Assembly (NCBI GenBank): GCA_008080745.1
Contig: SHMX01000007.1
Location: 62,001-126,000, forward strand
Direction: 5' to 3'
Source: Candidatus Thorarchaeota archaeon
GTDB lineage: Archaea; Asgardarchaeota; Thorarchaeia; Thorarchaeales; Thorarchaeaceae
DNA length: 64,000 bases
Part shown: piece by piece, positions 35,527 through 45,228 of the stretch
Position numbering within the stretch: position 1 is the first letter of the stretch
How the letters are laid out: each line of letters begins with the position of its first letter
Notes under the pieces: generated by a model
Database searches by the model: none
What the model saw: only the letters and a program-made list of their open reading frames with translations
What the model was told of the DNA's origin: nothing
Translations under genes and position numbers: made by a program

Positions 35527-37308
35527 CTACAAAGGCCAAAATATCAGGATAAGTGGAATTGAAACCGCAATCACGATGAGTGAGAGGGGAATTCCAACCC
35601 GTAGGTAATCACTGAATTTGTAACCCCCAGGACCCATTACCAATGTGCAGGAGTGGTTTCCAAATGGTGTGAGAAAGTCGCTAGAAGCTCCTATTGCTAA
35701 TGCCATGAGGAATGGATCAATGGACACACCCAAGGCCAACGCGACATCAATGGCTATCGGGGCCATCAGAATCGCCACTGCTGCATTGTTCAGTATAGCT
35801 GAGAGCAGGAGTGATACTAGTAATATGATAACAAGTGCAAAGATGGGGTCGATTGAACCACCTAATTCAAGCAGCATGTTTGCTATTAGTTGCGTTCCCC
35901 CAGTATTTTCCAATGCCTCTCCAACTGGTATCATCGCTCCAATCAATATGACAACTGGCCAATTGATACTCTTGTATGCGTCATTGGGCGTAATAACACC
36001 AGTTAGAATCATACCCAAAGCTGCTAATACGAAAGAAATCTGAACAGGTAGGATGTTTAGAATAGTAAGGGTTATAGCAATACCAAATATGCCCACTGAC
36101 AGAAACACCTGACGTGGTTTTCCCAGTCTTATATCTCGTTCAACCAGTGGTAAACAGCCAAGAGTAATGAGCGTTTCATCCAGTTTGTCTGTGGGGATCT
36201 GTAATAGCAGAACATCACCGATTTTGAATCTGATGCTACCAAGTTGCGCGCTCAATCTTCGACCCTGACGAGCAATGGCCAACAGGTTGGCACCATAATT
36301 GGCATGGAGTTTGAGGCTTTTTGCATTCTGCCCCTCCATCAATGAACCTGAAGATATCACAGCTTCTAATGTAGTAGCTTCATCTGACTCCAAGTATCTA
36401 TCCCTGTCTACTGCTTTCCCGACAAGCTCTAGTTCAGCAGCATCAACCAGCATCTTCAGCTCATCCGAATGTCCTCTAACAATCAGTCCGTCTCCAGCAC
36501 GCAATTTTCTTCTTGTTGAAGGCACTCTTATTCTGTTTCCATTTCGAACCAAAGCAATGATTGCCACATCTTCTTTTGCTACTTCTTCGAGGTCTCTAAT
36601 CCTTTTTCCGACAAACTTAGAATCTTCAGGAACAGATAGTTCAGTCACGAACTCTTTCATCAGAGCTATTGATTCGCCAGAGTCTCCAATACGATGGGGG
36701 AGAATTTTCCATCCTACAAGTGATAGAAACAAGAATCCTGCAAATGCCACACCAATGCCTACTGGAGCGTAATCGAACATCATGAAGGCTTGCCCTCCAT
36801 CCTGACCTCTGAAGAGTGCAATTATGATGTTAGGTGGGGTACCAATCAGAGTTATGAGACCTCCCATCATGGAGCCAAAAGCCAGAGGCATGAGTACAAT
36901 GGATGGAGAGATATCACTTTTGTTTGCCATTCTGATAGCCACTGGCATAAGAATTGCAAGGGCACCTATATTATTCATGAACGTAGAAAGAACAGTTGCA
37001 AGCCCAGTAAGGGCCATCACTTGAATAAGGGGCCTTTCTCCAACCCGCGAAGTTAGCCTTGCTATTGAATCAATGAACCCTGAATTTATCATGCCCCTGC
37101 TTATGATAAGTACCGCAGCTACTGTGATAACCGCAGGATGTCCAAAACCTAGGAATGCTTGATCAAATGGAACTGCCCCTACTATCACCACTGCTAGTAA
37201 CGCCATCAGCGCTACCACATCATACCGAAGGCGACCTATAGTGAATAGAATAAGTGTTACAAATAGGATAATCAGTACCAAGGTTAGCTCCATTGACACG
37301 ATTTGCAT
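35527..37308 (-). CDS. SLC13/DASS-type anion transporter with two TrkA-C domains
   Basis: The 593-residue protein has about a dozen hydrophobic helices in two halves, separated by a soluble block (about residues 205-395) with two TrkA-C/RCK-C-like domains (KFVGKRIRDL...GDGLIVRG and KSLKLHANYGANLLAIARQG). This is the common plan of bacterial and archaeal sulfate/phosphate/dicarboxylate permeases of the DASS family. The motifs NNIGALAILMPVA and IGTPPNIII (first half) and NNAAVAILMAPIA (second half) match the family's inverted repeat with SNT/NNA loops. The transported anion cannot be decided; the nearby PhoU-like gene makes phosphate conceivable. Confidence 0.85.
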   Translation of the reverse strand: MQIVSMELTLVLIILFVTLILFTIGRLRYDVVALMALLAVVIVGAVPFDQAFLGFGHPAVITVAAVLIISRGMINSGFIDSIARLTSRVGERPLIQVMALTGLATVLSTFMNNIGALAILMPVAIRMANKSDISPSIVLMPLAFGSMMGGLITLIGTPPNIIIALFRGQDGGQAFMMFDYAPVGIGVAFAGFLFLSLVGWKILPHRIGDSGESIALMKEFVTELSVPEDSKFVGKRIRDLEEVAKEDVAIIALVRNGNRIRVPSTRRKLRAGDGLIVRGHSDELKMLVDAAELELVGKAVDRDRYLESDEATTLEAVISSGSLMEGQNAKSLKLHANYGANLLAIARQGRRLSAQLGSIRFKIGDVLLLQIPTDKLDETLITLGCLPLVERDIRLGKPRQVFLSVGIFGIAITLTILNILPVQISFVLAALGMILTGVITPNDAYKSINWPVVILIGAMIPVGEALENTGGTQLIANMLLELGGSIDPIFALVIILLVSLLLSAILNNAAVAILMAPIAIDVALALGVSIDPFLMALAIGASSDFLTPFGNHSCTLVMGPGGYKFSDYLRVGIPLSLIVIAVSIPLILIFWPL

Positions 37309-37466
37309 TTGGGTTCCCAGTCCTGCTAAAATTCTAAGTCCATATTAGCATTTTCCCGATTTCGATATTCTTTTGAATATTCAAAATAATAATAGTATCC
37401 GCATGCTCTTTTTTCTGGAACTTGTACGTTTGGTAAAGTTTCAAGAGCAAAGAATACATACAAGTA

Positions 37467-38846
37467 ATGGTCATGACAGTGGATTCTTCCAAGAAACTCG
37501 AAGATGCAATACGAAAAGTCGAATCAGGCCAGTATGATACAGCATTGACAATGCTTGAGACTCTAATTCAATCTACAGAACCATCTAATATTGTAAATAT
37601 ACGGGCTCATTTATGGCTTGGTGAGATCAATTGGCAGAAGGGTCGGTATGAGGATGCTAGGACGATTTTGAGGAGGGCAGAAGAGCAAGGAATGGCAATT
37701 GAGGAATATCATCTTGCTGCAAGAGCAATTCGGCTAATTGGGAATACTCTGATTGATCAGGGTGCCTTGCGTGATGCTGAAGAACATTATCGATTAGCCA
37801 TGGAACTCTTCACCAAAGCAGATCACAAAAAGGGGATTGCTAGATGTTTGAACAATCTGGGGGTATGCCGTACGGAAGAGGGTGATTATGAAGCGGCCCT
37901 TGACTATTTCTATCGCTCTTTGAAGATTCATGAAGAAATTGATGACAATGTTGGAATTGGAATGAATAAGAACAATATTGGCGAGGTTCATCGTTTCAGG
38001 GGCGATCATGACCTGGCAGAGAAGCTATACAGAGAATCTCTCCGCATTGATGAGGATATGGGTGACAGGTATGGTGCCGCTATAGGCTGGGGAAATCTCG
38101 GAGCAGTATCTTTTGCAAGAAAAGACTACGAAGAGGCAGAGATGAGGGTTCACAAGGCTGTTGAAACCTTTGAAGAGATGGAGACCTTTGATCTGGTCTA
38201 TGTTGAGATTGCTGGTCTTATGGCTGGTATCACTGCACATACAAAGCGATTCGATATGAGTGAGAAGTATGTCAAGAAAATCAAAAAGGCGAGTAAGAAG
38301 TTAAAATCTGATTATGCGGATAGCATCGTTCATTTCTATGAAGGTCTACTAGCACAAAAGAGGGGCAACCTCTCCAATGCTCGAGAGAGTTACAATAGAT
38401 CTCTTGTTTCAGCAAGAAGAGGTAGTGCTTTTGAATATGAAATACTCTCTTCAATCCAGCTCGTTGAACTGGAACTACTTCATTACCGGCTTACATTGGA
38501 TGAAGATTATCTTGACCGCATGGAAGACCAGTTATCTCAGATTTTGATTGTGGCTGATAAACATAAATTGGTGGGGGCTGAAATCGAGTTGAAAGTTCTG
38601 CATGGCCTCCTATTGGTTGAGAGTGGTGAACTAGTAAAAGGTTTGAATGAATTGAATTCTGCTTGCGAGATTTGTCAAGAACGTGGATTTGAGAAGCGAA
38701 TCAGCGCAATTGAAAAACAGACCAAACGTGTGAAGAAAAGACTGGAAGCAACACCTGATACTAAATCTGAGAAAGTTGAGGACAAGGTAAAACGGATGCA
38801 GGAATACATTGAGGAATGTCAAAGGCTGGTTCTCGCAGGTAAGTAA
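37467..38846 (+). CDS. Tetratricopeptide-repeat protein (Rapsyn/LGN-like repeats)
   Basis: The 459-residue soluble protein has TPRs from about residue 8 to 260 with the long-loop type seen in LGN/rapsyn-like proteins (ARCLNNLGVCRTEEGDYEAA, GMNKNNIGEVHRFRGDHDLA, AIGWGNLGAVSFARKDYEEA). A less regular helical C-terminus of about 200 residues, Lys- and Glu-rich, follows. No enzyme domain is fused. It is probably a scaffold. It has its own promoter region and ends before a bidirectional terminator. Confidence 0.85.
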   Translation: MVMTVDSSKKLEDAIRKVESGQYDTALTMLETLIQSTEPSNIVNIRAHLWLGEINWQKGRYEDARTILRRAEEQGMAIEEYHLAARAIRLIGNTLIDQGALRDAEEHYRLAMELFTKADHKKGIARCLNNLGVCRTEEGDYEAALDYFYRSLKIHEEIDDNVGIGMNKNNIGEVHRFRGDHDLAEKLYRESLRIDEDMGDRYGAAIGWGNLGAVSFARKDYEEAEMRVHKAVETFEEMETFDLVYVEIAGLMAGITAHTKRFDMSEKYVKKIKKASKKLKSDYADSIVHFYEGLLAQKRGNLSNARESYNRSLVSARRGSAFEYEILSSIQLVELELLHYRLTLDEDYLDRMEDQLSQILIVADKHKLVGAEIELKVLHGLLLVESGELVKGLNELNSACEICQERGFEKRISAIEKQTKRVKKRLEATPDTKSEKVEDKVKRMQEYIEECQRLVLAGK

Positions 38847-38873
38847 TTTTAATCATGGTAACAAAAAGAATGG

Positions 38874-38897
38874 ATACACAGCCCGAGAGCTGTGTAT
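38874..38897. terminator. Bidirectional hairpin terminator
   Basis: A 9-base-pair stem ATACACAGC/GCTGTGTAT with a 6-base loop lies between the convergent TPR gene and oligoendopeptidase F gene. ATTTTATTT follows on the plus side, so it can serve both directions, better on the plus strand. Confidence 0.6.
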
Positions 38898-38904
38898 ATT
38901 TTAT

Positions 38905-40686
38905 TTAGATGAGTTTTTTCAGGTCCGCAAGTAGTCTATCTGCAGTTCTTGGTCCGAGTTCCCAGAATCCGGGATCGGAGAGATTGTACCCAAATTCTTC
39001 TATCTGTTCTGCAGGGCTTTTACTTCCACCCGATGCCAAGAGCTTTCGGAATCGCTCGTTGAAATCCGCCTCGCCCTTCTTGTAGTCCTCGTATACTGCA
39101 AACACTAGCATTTGAGCGAAAGAATAACTGTAGTTATAGAATCGGTAATTGGGGAAGAAGAAGTGCGGTATACGTGCCCATTCCCATTCCATATATTCAG
39201 TCCAGTCTACTACATCTCCAAATATTCTATCTTTGGCTGCTTGCCATTCATTGCATGCAAGTTCCGCATCAATCAGTTCGCCCTGCTCGATGTTCTTGTA
39301 AAGTTCAATCTCAAACAAAGCACGGGTGGCAACGTAATAGGTGGTGTAGTAAAAGTCATTCAAGACGTTAGATAGAACTTCCAATTTTTGGTCATCTTCC
39401 TCTGACTTCGCAAGCAGCTTTTCAGTAAGCAAAAGTTCACCAAATATCGAACCAGTTTCTGCCATGCATGAAGATCCCCGATAGTTTATTGGTCGCTGAG
39501 TTTGGTATATCATATGACCTTGGGCGGCGTGGCCGTTTTCGTGGGCTAGGGTGTAGAGGTCTCCAAGTGTGGGACTATAGGACATAAGAATGAACGATTT
39601 CTTTGCCTTTTGCCATCCTGCACAGAAAGCTGTATTGGGCTTTCCAACACGATTTTCAGCGTCTATTCTTTTTCCCTCGAACATATCCTGGATTACTTTT
39701 CCTATCTCTCCATCAAAGGAGCTGAAAGAGTCTACTACAATCTCCTTTGCCTGTGGATACTCAAGAGTCCATGTTGGCTCTGTGGTCCATGGTGCAATGA
39801 CATCATGACCAAGCAGTTTGTCAAAACCGAAGAATTTTGCTTTCAACTTGAGAAACTCTTGGAATCGGGAAGCAGTACCTTCAATTGCATCTAGGAGGGC
39901 CATTACTGTTTCCTCTGTAACATCCTGGTCTAAGAGACTCTGTGTCATGGCTGAAGGCATACCTCGTCTTTTACTAATCGCAACATGGTCTGCACAGATT
40001 CCACGCAAGGCAGTACTATGGAGTAGTTTATCATGTGCATATGATTCGTATAGTTTCTTGGTGGCCATTTCTCTAATACTACGATCTGGATCCATCCTGA
40101 GCGAGCTCATTTGTGGGAGCGAGATTGTCTTCTTTTTCCCCTCTATCTCCACTTCAAAGGTCTTCTGAGAAACCCAGGCCTCTTGAAGTTGATAAAGCGT
40201 TTCAATACCACTAACATCTTTCTCTGAGATGAGCGCCTCTTCTTGTTCCGAGAGACGATATGGGGCTCTACGAACTAATCTTTCAAAATAATGAACAACA
40301 TCTGCTAGCTCCTTTGCTTCTAGTAATTCTTTTCGTTTCAAAAGTTCCTTACCAAGAGCAATCTCCAATTTGGTCCGAGCGGAACTGATTCTACTAGATG
40401 CATTATTCTGGGTATAGTTTAGCTCCCTTGCTTCCTTATCGGTAGTATCCGCAGAATATCTCAGTCTAGCATATCCCATGTAATTGCTTGTTTCAACTAT
40501 CGCCTCTTCAAACTCTTCAATCATAGAGGCAATATGTGCAGCAGACATATCTGGTATCTTCTTGGAATATGTTTCAACCAGTTTTTCGAATCCTTTGGTC
40601 TTCTCCTCGATTTTCTTTTTTACCTCAGTTGCTGAGGCTCCATCTACCATCTGAGACAAGTCCCAGCTCATATCCAATTTGGTCAT
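38905..40686 (-). CDS. pepF: Oligoendopeptidase F (M3 family metallopeptidase)
   Basis: 593 residues, the usual length of M3B oligoendopeptidases. The zinc motif is HENGHAAQGH (HExxH) near residue 383, with the third ligand Glu in CMAETGSIFGE about 25 residues later. The PepF N-terminal helical domain and the Tyr-rich C-terminal signature (YRFYNYSYSFAQMLV) are present. The enzyme should cut cytosolic peptides of about 7-20 residues. It is transcribed alone, divergent from the PHP gene. Confidence 0.92.
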   Translation of the reverse strand: MTKLDMSWDLSQMVDGASATEVKKKIEEKTKGFEKLVETYSKKIPDMSAAHIASMIEEFEEAIVETSNYMGYARLRYSADTTDKEARELNYTQNNASSRISSARTKLEIALGKELLKRKELLEAKELADVVHYFERLVRRAPYRLSEQEEALISEKDVSGIETLYQLQEAWVSQKTFEVEIEGKKKTISLPQMSSLRMDPDRSIREMATKKLYESYAHDKLLHSTALRGICADHVAISKRRGMPSAMTQSLLDQDVTEETVMALLDAIEGTASRFQEFLKLKAKFFGFDKLLGHDVIAPWTTEPTWTLEYPQAKEIVVDSFSSFDGEIGKVIQDMFEGKRIDAENRVGKPNTAFCAGWQKAKKSFILMSYSPTLGDLYTLAHENGHAAQGHMIYQTQRPINYRGSSCMAETGSIFGELLLTEKLLAKSEEDDQKLEVLSNVLNDFYYTTYYVATRALFEIELYKNIEQGELIDAELACNEWQAAKDRIFGDVVDWTEYMEWEWARIPHFFFPNYRFYNYSYSFAQMLVFAVYEDYKKGEADFNERFRKLLASGGSKSPAEQIEEFGYNLSDPGFWELGPRTADRLLADLKKLI

Positions 40687-40835
40687 TGTGACTCACTGGG
40701 ATAGACTGGAATTCTCTTCCATAAAAGAGCTTCAATCTCCGCTTTTTTTGAACAATAATATCTATATTCCTCTATTTCAGCGGATTCTTCATATCCTCTG
40801 TAATTGCTCATATTCAATGCTGTGAGAGACCTGAT

Positions 40836-41486
40836 ATGAATCCTGAGAAATCTGACCTGCATATTCATTCTGACATGTCTGATGGCAGGATGTCAATTGA
40901 GGAGATTGTATCACATGCATCTCAGTTGCATCTGGACACTATTGCAATAACAGATCATTTCGGACCTTGCTATGGATGTATAAAAAGTGACCTTTCAATA
41001 ATAGAACGACGAAGACAATCTATTCACGATATTTCACAAGAATATCCAAACGTAAGAGTTCTTGATGGAGCTGAACTTGATATCTATATAGATGGCTGTA
41101 TGACTGAGATTGCAGGAGGAAAAGAACAATTTGGCTTAGTGATTGGTTCCGTACACTTCATGACAGACTCATCTCGGTGGGTTTCATTATTATCCAAAGC
41201 AACAAAGAAACACCATTTTGATATCTTAGGGCATCCCGATGGATACCTCACGACCTATCTAGAGGATGACGGTGAAAAGGCTGCTCAAATCTTGGCAGAT
41301 GCTGGCATAGCAGTAGAATTGAGTGGTCGCTATCCTCCAAAATTCAATCATTTTCTTGTTTCTGCTCGCGATGCTGGATGCATGTTCTCACTAGGGAGTG
41401 ATGCTCATTGGTTAAGTGCTATTGGAAAATTAGGGGATCAACTTGAGCTAGCAAAAATCTTGAATTTACCCCTGGCGAAATTCTAG
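40836..41486 (+). CDS. PHP-domain phosphoesterase
   Basis: The 216-residue protein has PHP-family metal ligands: DLHIHSDMSDG at the start, ITDHFG near residue 41, ELD near residue 77, GSVHFM near 98, ILGHPD near 129 and SLGSDAHW near 187. PHP proteins of this size hydrolyse phosphate esters such as histidinol phosphate, or small nucleotides. With no histidine biosynthesis gene close by, histidinol-phosphatase is only one option. It is the first plus-strand gene after the divergent pepF. Confidence 0.85.
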   Translation: MNPEKSDLHIHSDMSDGRMSIEEIVSHASQLHLDTIAITDHFGPCYGCIKSDLSIIERRRQSIHDISQEYPNVRVLDGAELDIYIDGCMTEIAGGKEQFGLVIGSVHFMTDSSRWVSLLSKATKKHHFDILGHPDGYLTTYLEDDGEKAAQILADAGIAVELSGRYPPKFNHFLVSARDAGCMFSLGSDAHWLSAIGKLGDQLELAKILNLPLAKF

Positions 41487-41609
41487 TGATATGTCATCTG
41501 TATCGTTTACACTATTGTCCACATCGATAACGAGCCTGTTTTGTTAGTCAATACATTTTTCATCTAATATTTCCAATGAATCTGTATCTCTGATTGGAGG
41601 TTCGCATTG

Positions 41610-42029
41610 ATGACAGAGGATAAAAAGGTCTTTCCATCACCAGAATGGATTGAGAAATATGTTGAGCTATTAAATTCAAATCCTGCTTATAAGGAGGCAG
41701 CAAAGACTTGGGAAGGAGATTTCATCTTTCAGATTGACCCTGATGGAGTAATTGTGAAGGAACCAATACGCTTCTATCTTGACCTTTGGCATGGTGATTG
41801 TCGAGAGGGTCGAATGGCAACGGAGGACGATGATGCAGAATTTCTCTATCAAGGCACATATGAAAATTGGAAGAAACTCCTCAATGGGGAGATTGACCCA
41901 ATTCGTGGAATCATGTCCCGCAAATTCAAGCTGAAGGGAAGTATGTCCAAGGTGATGCGTGCCACGAAAGCCGCCTCAGAACTTGTTGCCACCGCAGCTC
42001 GGGTTCCCACAAAATTCATTGATGAATAA
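41610..42029 (+). CDS. SCP2-like sterol-carrier-type small protein
   Basis: The 139-residue protein resembles the SCP2 lipid-binding fold: a beta-sheet with FIFQIDPDG and RFYLDLWHG, a helix starting YENWKKLLNGEIDPIRGI, and a final helix where SCP2 proteins close the cavity. Archaeal members are thought to bind lipids or acyl groups. The ATG at 41610 is preceded by GGAGG nine bases upstream; a TTG one codon earlier is less likely. It lies 81 bases before the histidine kinase. Confidence 0.8.
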   Translation: MTEDKKVFPSPEWIEKYVELLNSNPAYKEAAKTWEGDFIFQIDPDGVIVKEPIRFYLDLWHGDCREGRMATEDDDAEFLYQGTYENWKKLLNGEIDPIRGIMSRKFKLKGSMSKVMRATKAASELVATAARVPTKFIDE

Positions 42030-42110
42030 TCGCAACTCAAACGAATATTCCTTAATAATGCCCGTGAGAGGATATTATCCCTGCACAAAACATATTGTAG
42101 AGGCAGACCT

Positions 42111-43949
42111 TTGACGGGACCGGATAAACCTGACAATATAGCGGATAGTGAGTCCACTATTAGTGAACGTCAGATACATTCGTCAACTCAATCATTGGTT
42201 TCCCTTTCACACCTTAGCAAAGAGATTCTCTCCTCTATGCCCTTCCCTATTTTCCTACTCGATTCTGAAAAACGGATTTCTTTTGCTAATTCTGAAGCTC
42301 TGAGGATTGTAGAACGGGAGATATTCGATGTAATAGGAATACCCTGTCAAAGCATCTGGATGGAACAAGAAACTGATTGTAGTTCCTGTTTTCTGGATGA
42401 CTTAAAGGAGTCCGAATCTAGGTCTTGTATTATTCAGAAATCTGATGGCACGATATGGAAAATGACCAGTTCAATAATCGATATTTCCGAGTCACAATCA
42501 GGATATATTCTAATAGCACAGGATGTTTCGCGCGAGATTGTGGCAGAGAGTATTCAAAAAGAAACAGATGAGCGCTATAAGTTATTGGCTGAGTCTAGCT
42601 TTGATGGTGTGGTCCTTCATGTAGATCGGGAGATTGTTGAGGCCTCGGATAGTTTTGCTGAACTCTTTGGCTACACACCTGATGAAGTCATTGGCATGAA
42701 AATCTTTGATTTCTTTACACCCGGGTCTGGTGAAGTAATCAAAGAACGAATCGAAACTGAATATGGTCAGTCTTACGAAACTGTGGGTCTGAGAAAGGAT
42801 GGTTCTACTGTTCTCTTAGAGGGCTTTGGTCGGACATGTAGATATGAAGGAAGGCCTGCAAGAATTGCCGCTGTTAAGAATATAGAAGCCGAGAAAGAAG
42901 CAGAAGATGCTCTAAAGTCAAGCGAAGAACGTTTCCGAGCAGTATTCGAGCGAGCAGGAATTGGTATGGCCATAACCAGCCTTGAGAATCACTTCATGCA
43001 TACTAATCGAGCTTTGCAAGATATGCTTGGTTACACCGAAATGAATCTGGTTAACATGCCACTATCCGATGTAACTCATCCCGAGGACTTTATCCTGGAT
43101 GAAATACTGCTCAGAGAAATTCAACTTGGAAGCAATGACATGTATCAATTAGAGAAACGATTCGTTCGATCCGACTCTGAGATAATGTGGGCCCGGGTCA
43201 CAGCCTCTGTAGTACGAGGTAAAGATGGGGATGCTGAGTTTGCAATTCAGATGATTGAGGATATCACCGATTACAAGCGTTCCGAGCGTGAATTACGTAC
43301 TGCTAGTGAGAGATCACGTCTGTTCCTGGATATAATGAGTCACGATATCCGCAATCAGATGCAGATTATTCTGGGGCGTGTATCGTTAGTAAACGAGATG
43401 GTGGATAATCACGTTTTCGAAGCCATGTTAGAGGAAGCAATGACTTCAGTGGAACTATGTGAGGCAATTATTCGAAAGACCCAATCTACTGAATCGTTGT
43501 CCGAGATTCCACTGAAACCCCGAGATCTTGTTGAAGCACTACAGAAGAACTATGAAGTCTTCTCAGAAAGATATCCTGATGTAGTATTCTATTTTGACAC
43601 CAAACTCAAGAAAGCAACTGTCATGGCGGACAAATATTTAGACCACCTTATAGAAAACCTCGTTGAGAACGCAGTGATACACAATCCGCGTGAAAATAAA
43701 GTTGTGTGGATATCATTAGAAAAATCTGCGATGGGTTACCTCTTTGCAATAGAAGATAATGGTGTTGGCATACCTGAGAGTGCTCGTGTAGGTCTCTTTG
43801 ATATGAAATTAAGGATAGGTGGTGTGGGCCTCCACCAATCAAAACAAATTGTTGAGAAATATTCTGGACGAATTGAACCTATGGAACGTGTTCGAGACCA
43901 TCCCAGTCGTGGAACCCGATTTGAAGTCTGGCTTCCAAACACTATTTGA
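42111..43949 (+). CDS. PAS-domain sensor histidine kinase
   Basis: The 612-residue protein has no membrane segment. It has three PAS domains at about residues 40-140, 155-260 and 275-395, then a dimerisation helix with the phospho-acceptor in SHDIRNQ near residue 413. The HATPase core follows: N-box ENLVENAVIHN, G1 DNGVGIP, and a short G2 region. It should autophosphorylate in response to a cytoplasmic signal through a PAS-bound cofactor. CSSCFLDDL in the first PAS region holds cysteines that could sense redox state. No response regulator is encoded next to it. The start is TTG with GAGG nearby. Confidence 0.88.
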   Translation: MTGPDKPDNIADSESTISERQIHSSTQSLVSLSHLSKEILSSMPFPIFLLDSEKRISFANSEALRIVEREIFDVIGIPCQSIWMEQETDCSSCFLDDLKESESRSCIIQKSDGTIWKMTSSIIDISESQSGYILIAQDVSREIVAESIQKETDERYKLLAESSFDGVVLHVDREIVEASDSFAELFGYTPDEVIGMKIFDFFTPGSGEVIKERIETEYGQSYETVGLRKDGSTVLLEGFGRTCRYEGRPARIAAVKNIEAEKEAEDALKSSEERFRAVFERAGIGMAITSLENHFMHTNRALQDMLGYTEMNLVNMPLSDVTHPEDFILDEILLREIQLGSNDMYQLEKRFVRSDSEIMWARVTASVVRGKDGDAEFAIQMIEDITDYKRSERELRTASERSRLFLDIMSHDIRNQMQIILGRVSLVNEMVDNHVFEAMLEEAMTSVELCEAIIRKTQSTESLSEIPLKPRDLVEALQKNYEVFSERYPDVVFYFDTKLKKATVMADKYLDHLIENLVENAVIHNPRENKVVWISLEKSAMGYLFAIEDNGVGIPESARVGLFDMKLRIGGVGLHQSKQIVEKYSGRIEPMERVRDHPSRGTRFEVWLPNTI

Positions 43950-44031
43950 TGATATTTTTTGAATTTTGAACTTATCACCCGAATGTAGAAATACTTGGAT
44001 ACCTACTGTCAGCAGGGATTAATCTGCAAAT

Positions 44032-45219
44032 ATGGAGATAATTACAGTGTGGTGGTTTATAGCTCCAAAGACAATTTTTGGTGAAGATGCGATAGAGGAA
44101 CTGGGCGAGTTTCCAGCTGGAAATGCTTTCGTAGTCACAGATCCTGTCGTATACAAATTGGGACTTACAGAGAAACTGACCCAGATTCTTACAGCGCGAG
44201 GTTGGTCTGTTGCTCTATGGGATTGTGCTGAACCGGATCCGAAGGTGTCAGTAGTGAAAGAAGCTGCAGCTGCAATGGAAAACTTCTGTGCTGACTTGAT
44301 AATTGCCGTGGGTGGAGGTAGTGTTATGGATACAGCCAAAGCAGCTTGGATTCTGTATGAACATCCCGACACTGATCTGGAAGCTGTTAATCCTCTGGAA
44401 CCTCTTCATCTGCGTAAGAAGGCACGTCTAGTATGTATTCCCACTACTGCTGGTACTGGTTCAGAGGCTACTCGGGCCATTGTGATTCGTGATGATGAAA
44501 CAGGCAGAAAATTCAGCACAAGCAATGGAGAGTTAGCTCCAGATTGGGCTATTTTAGATCCTGTCTTCGTGAAGGGACTTCCAAAAGATCTCACAGCATA
44601 TACTGGTCTTGACGCCCTATCTCATGCAGTGGAGGGATACTCCTCTGTCTGGAAAAATGACTTTTCTGATGGTTGTTCTCTTCAGGCTGTGAAACTCATC
44701 TTCGAATGGCTACCTAAATCATATCAGAATCCCGACGATTTGGAGGCCAGGGAGAAGATGCTTATTGCCGCCAATCTAGGTGGCTTATCGTTCAGCAATT
44801 CCCAGGTTGCATTAGCTCATAGCCTCGGTCATAGTATTGGATCCGTTCTAAGACTCCATCATGGAATGTCTGTGGGGATGGTACTTCCGTATGTAATTGA
44901 GTTCAATATCCATGATAATCCGGATGTAGCTCTTCTGTATCAGGAACTGGGACGTCAGATAGGTATATCTGAAGATGATCCAATCAAAGCTGCTCTTGAA
45001 TTCGCTAATAGAATCCGTGAACTTCAGAATACAATCGATGCGCCAAAGAGCTTTACGGAGGCTGGTGTATCCAAGAAGGACTTTGATTCTGGTCTTGTGG
45101 AACTGGTTGAATTCACCATGATGGATGCCAGTATAACCATGAATGCTCGGGATATATCAGAAGAAGAAGTTAAGAAGATGTATTCGTATATCTTCGAAGG
45201 TAAATCTGTTGATTTCTAG
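44032..45219 (+). CDS. Iron-containing alcohol dehydrogenase
   Basis: 395 residues, the normal length for group III Fe-dependent alcohol dehydrogenases. The nucleotide-binding GGGSVMDTAK (near residue 96) and the family signature TTAGTGSEAT are present. Metal ligands are expected at the Asp in YTGLDALSHAVEGY and the histidines in ALAHSLGHSIGSVLRLHHG. It oxidises alcohols or reduces aldehydes with NAD(P)H. Its stop codon abuts the AOR gene, so alcohol and aldehyde chemistry is coupled (alcohol to aldehyde to acid or the reverse). Confidence 0.92.
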   Translation: MEIITVWWFIAPKTIFGEDAIEELGEFPAGNAFVVTDPVVYKLGLTEKLTQILTARGWSVALWDCAEPDPKVSVVKEAAAAMENFCADLIIAVGGGSVMDTAKAAWILYEHPDTDLEAVNPLEPLHLRKKARLVCIPTTAGTGSEATRAIVIRDDETGRKFSTSNGELAPDWAILDPVFVKGLPKDLTAYTGLDALSHAVEGYSSVWKNDFSDGCSLQAVKLIFEWLPKSYQNPDDLEAREKMLIAANLGGLSFSNSQVALAHSLGHSIGSVLRLHHGMSVGMVLPYVIEFNIHDNPDVALLYQELGRQIGISEDDPIKAALEFANRIRELQNTIDAPKSFTEAGVSKKDFDSGLVELVEFTMMDASITMNARDISEEEVKKMYSYIFEGKSVDF

Positions 45220-45228
45220 GTGACCGAC

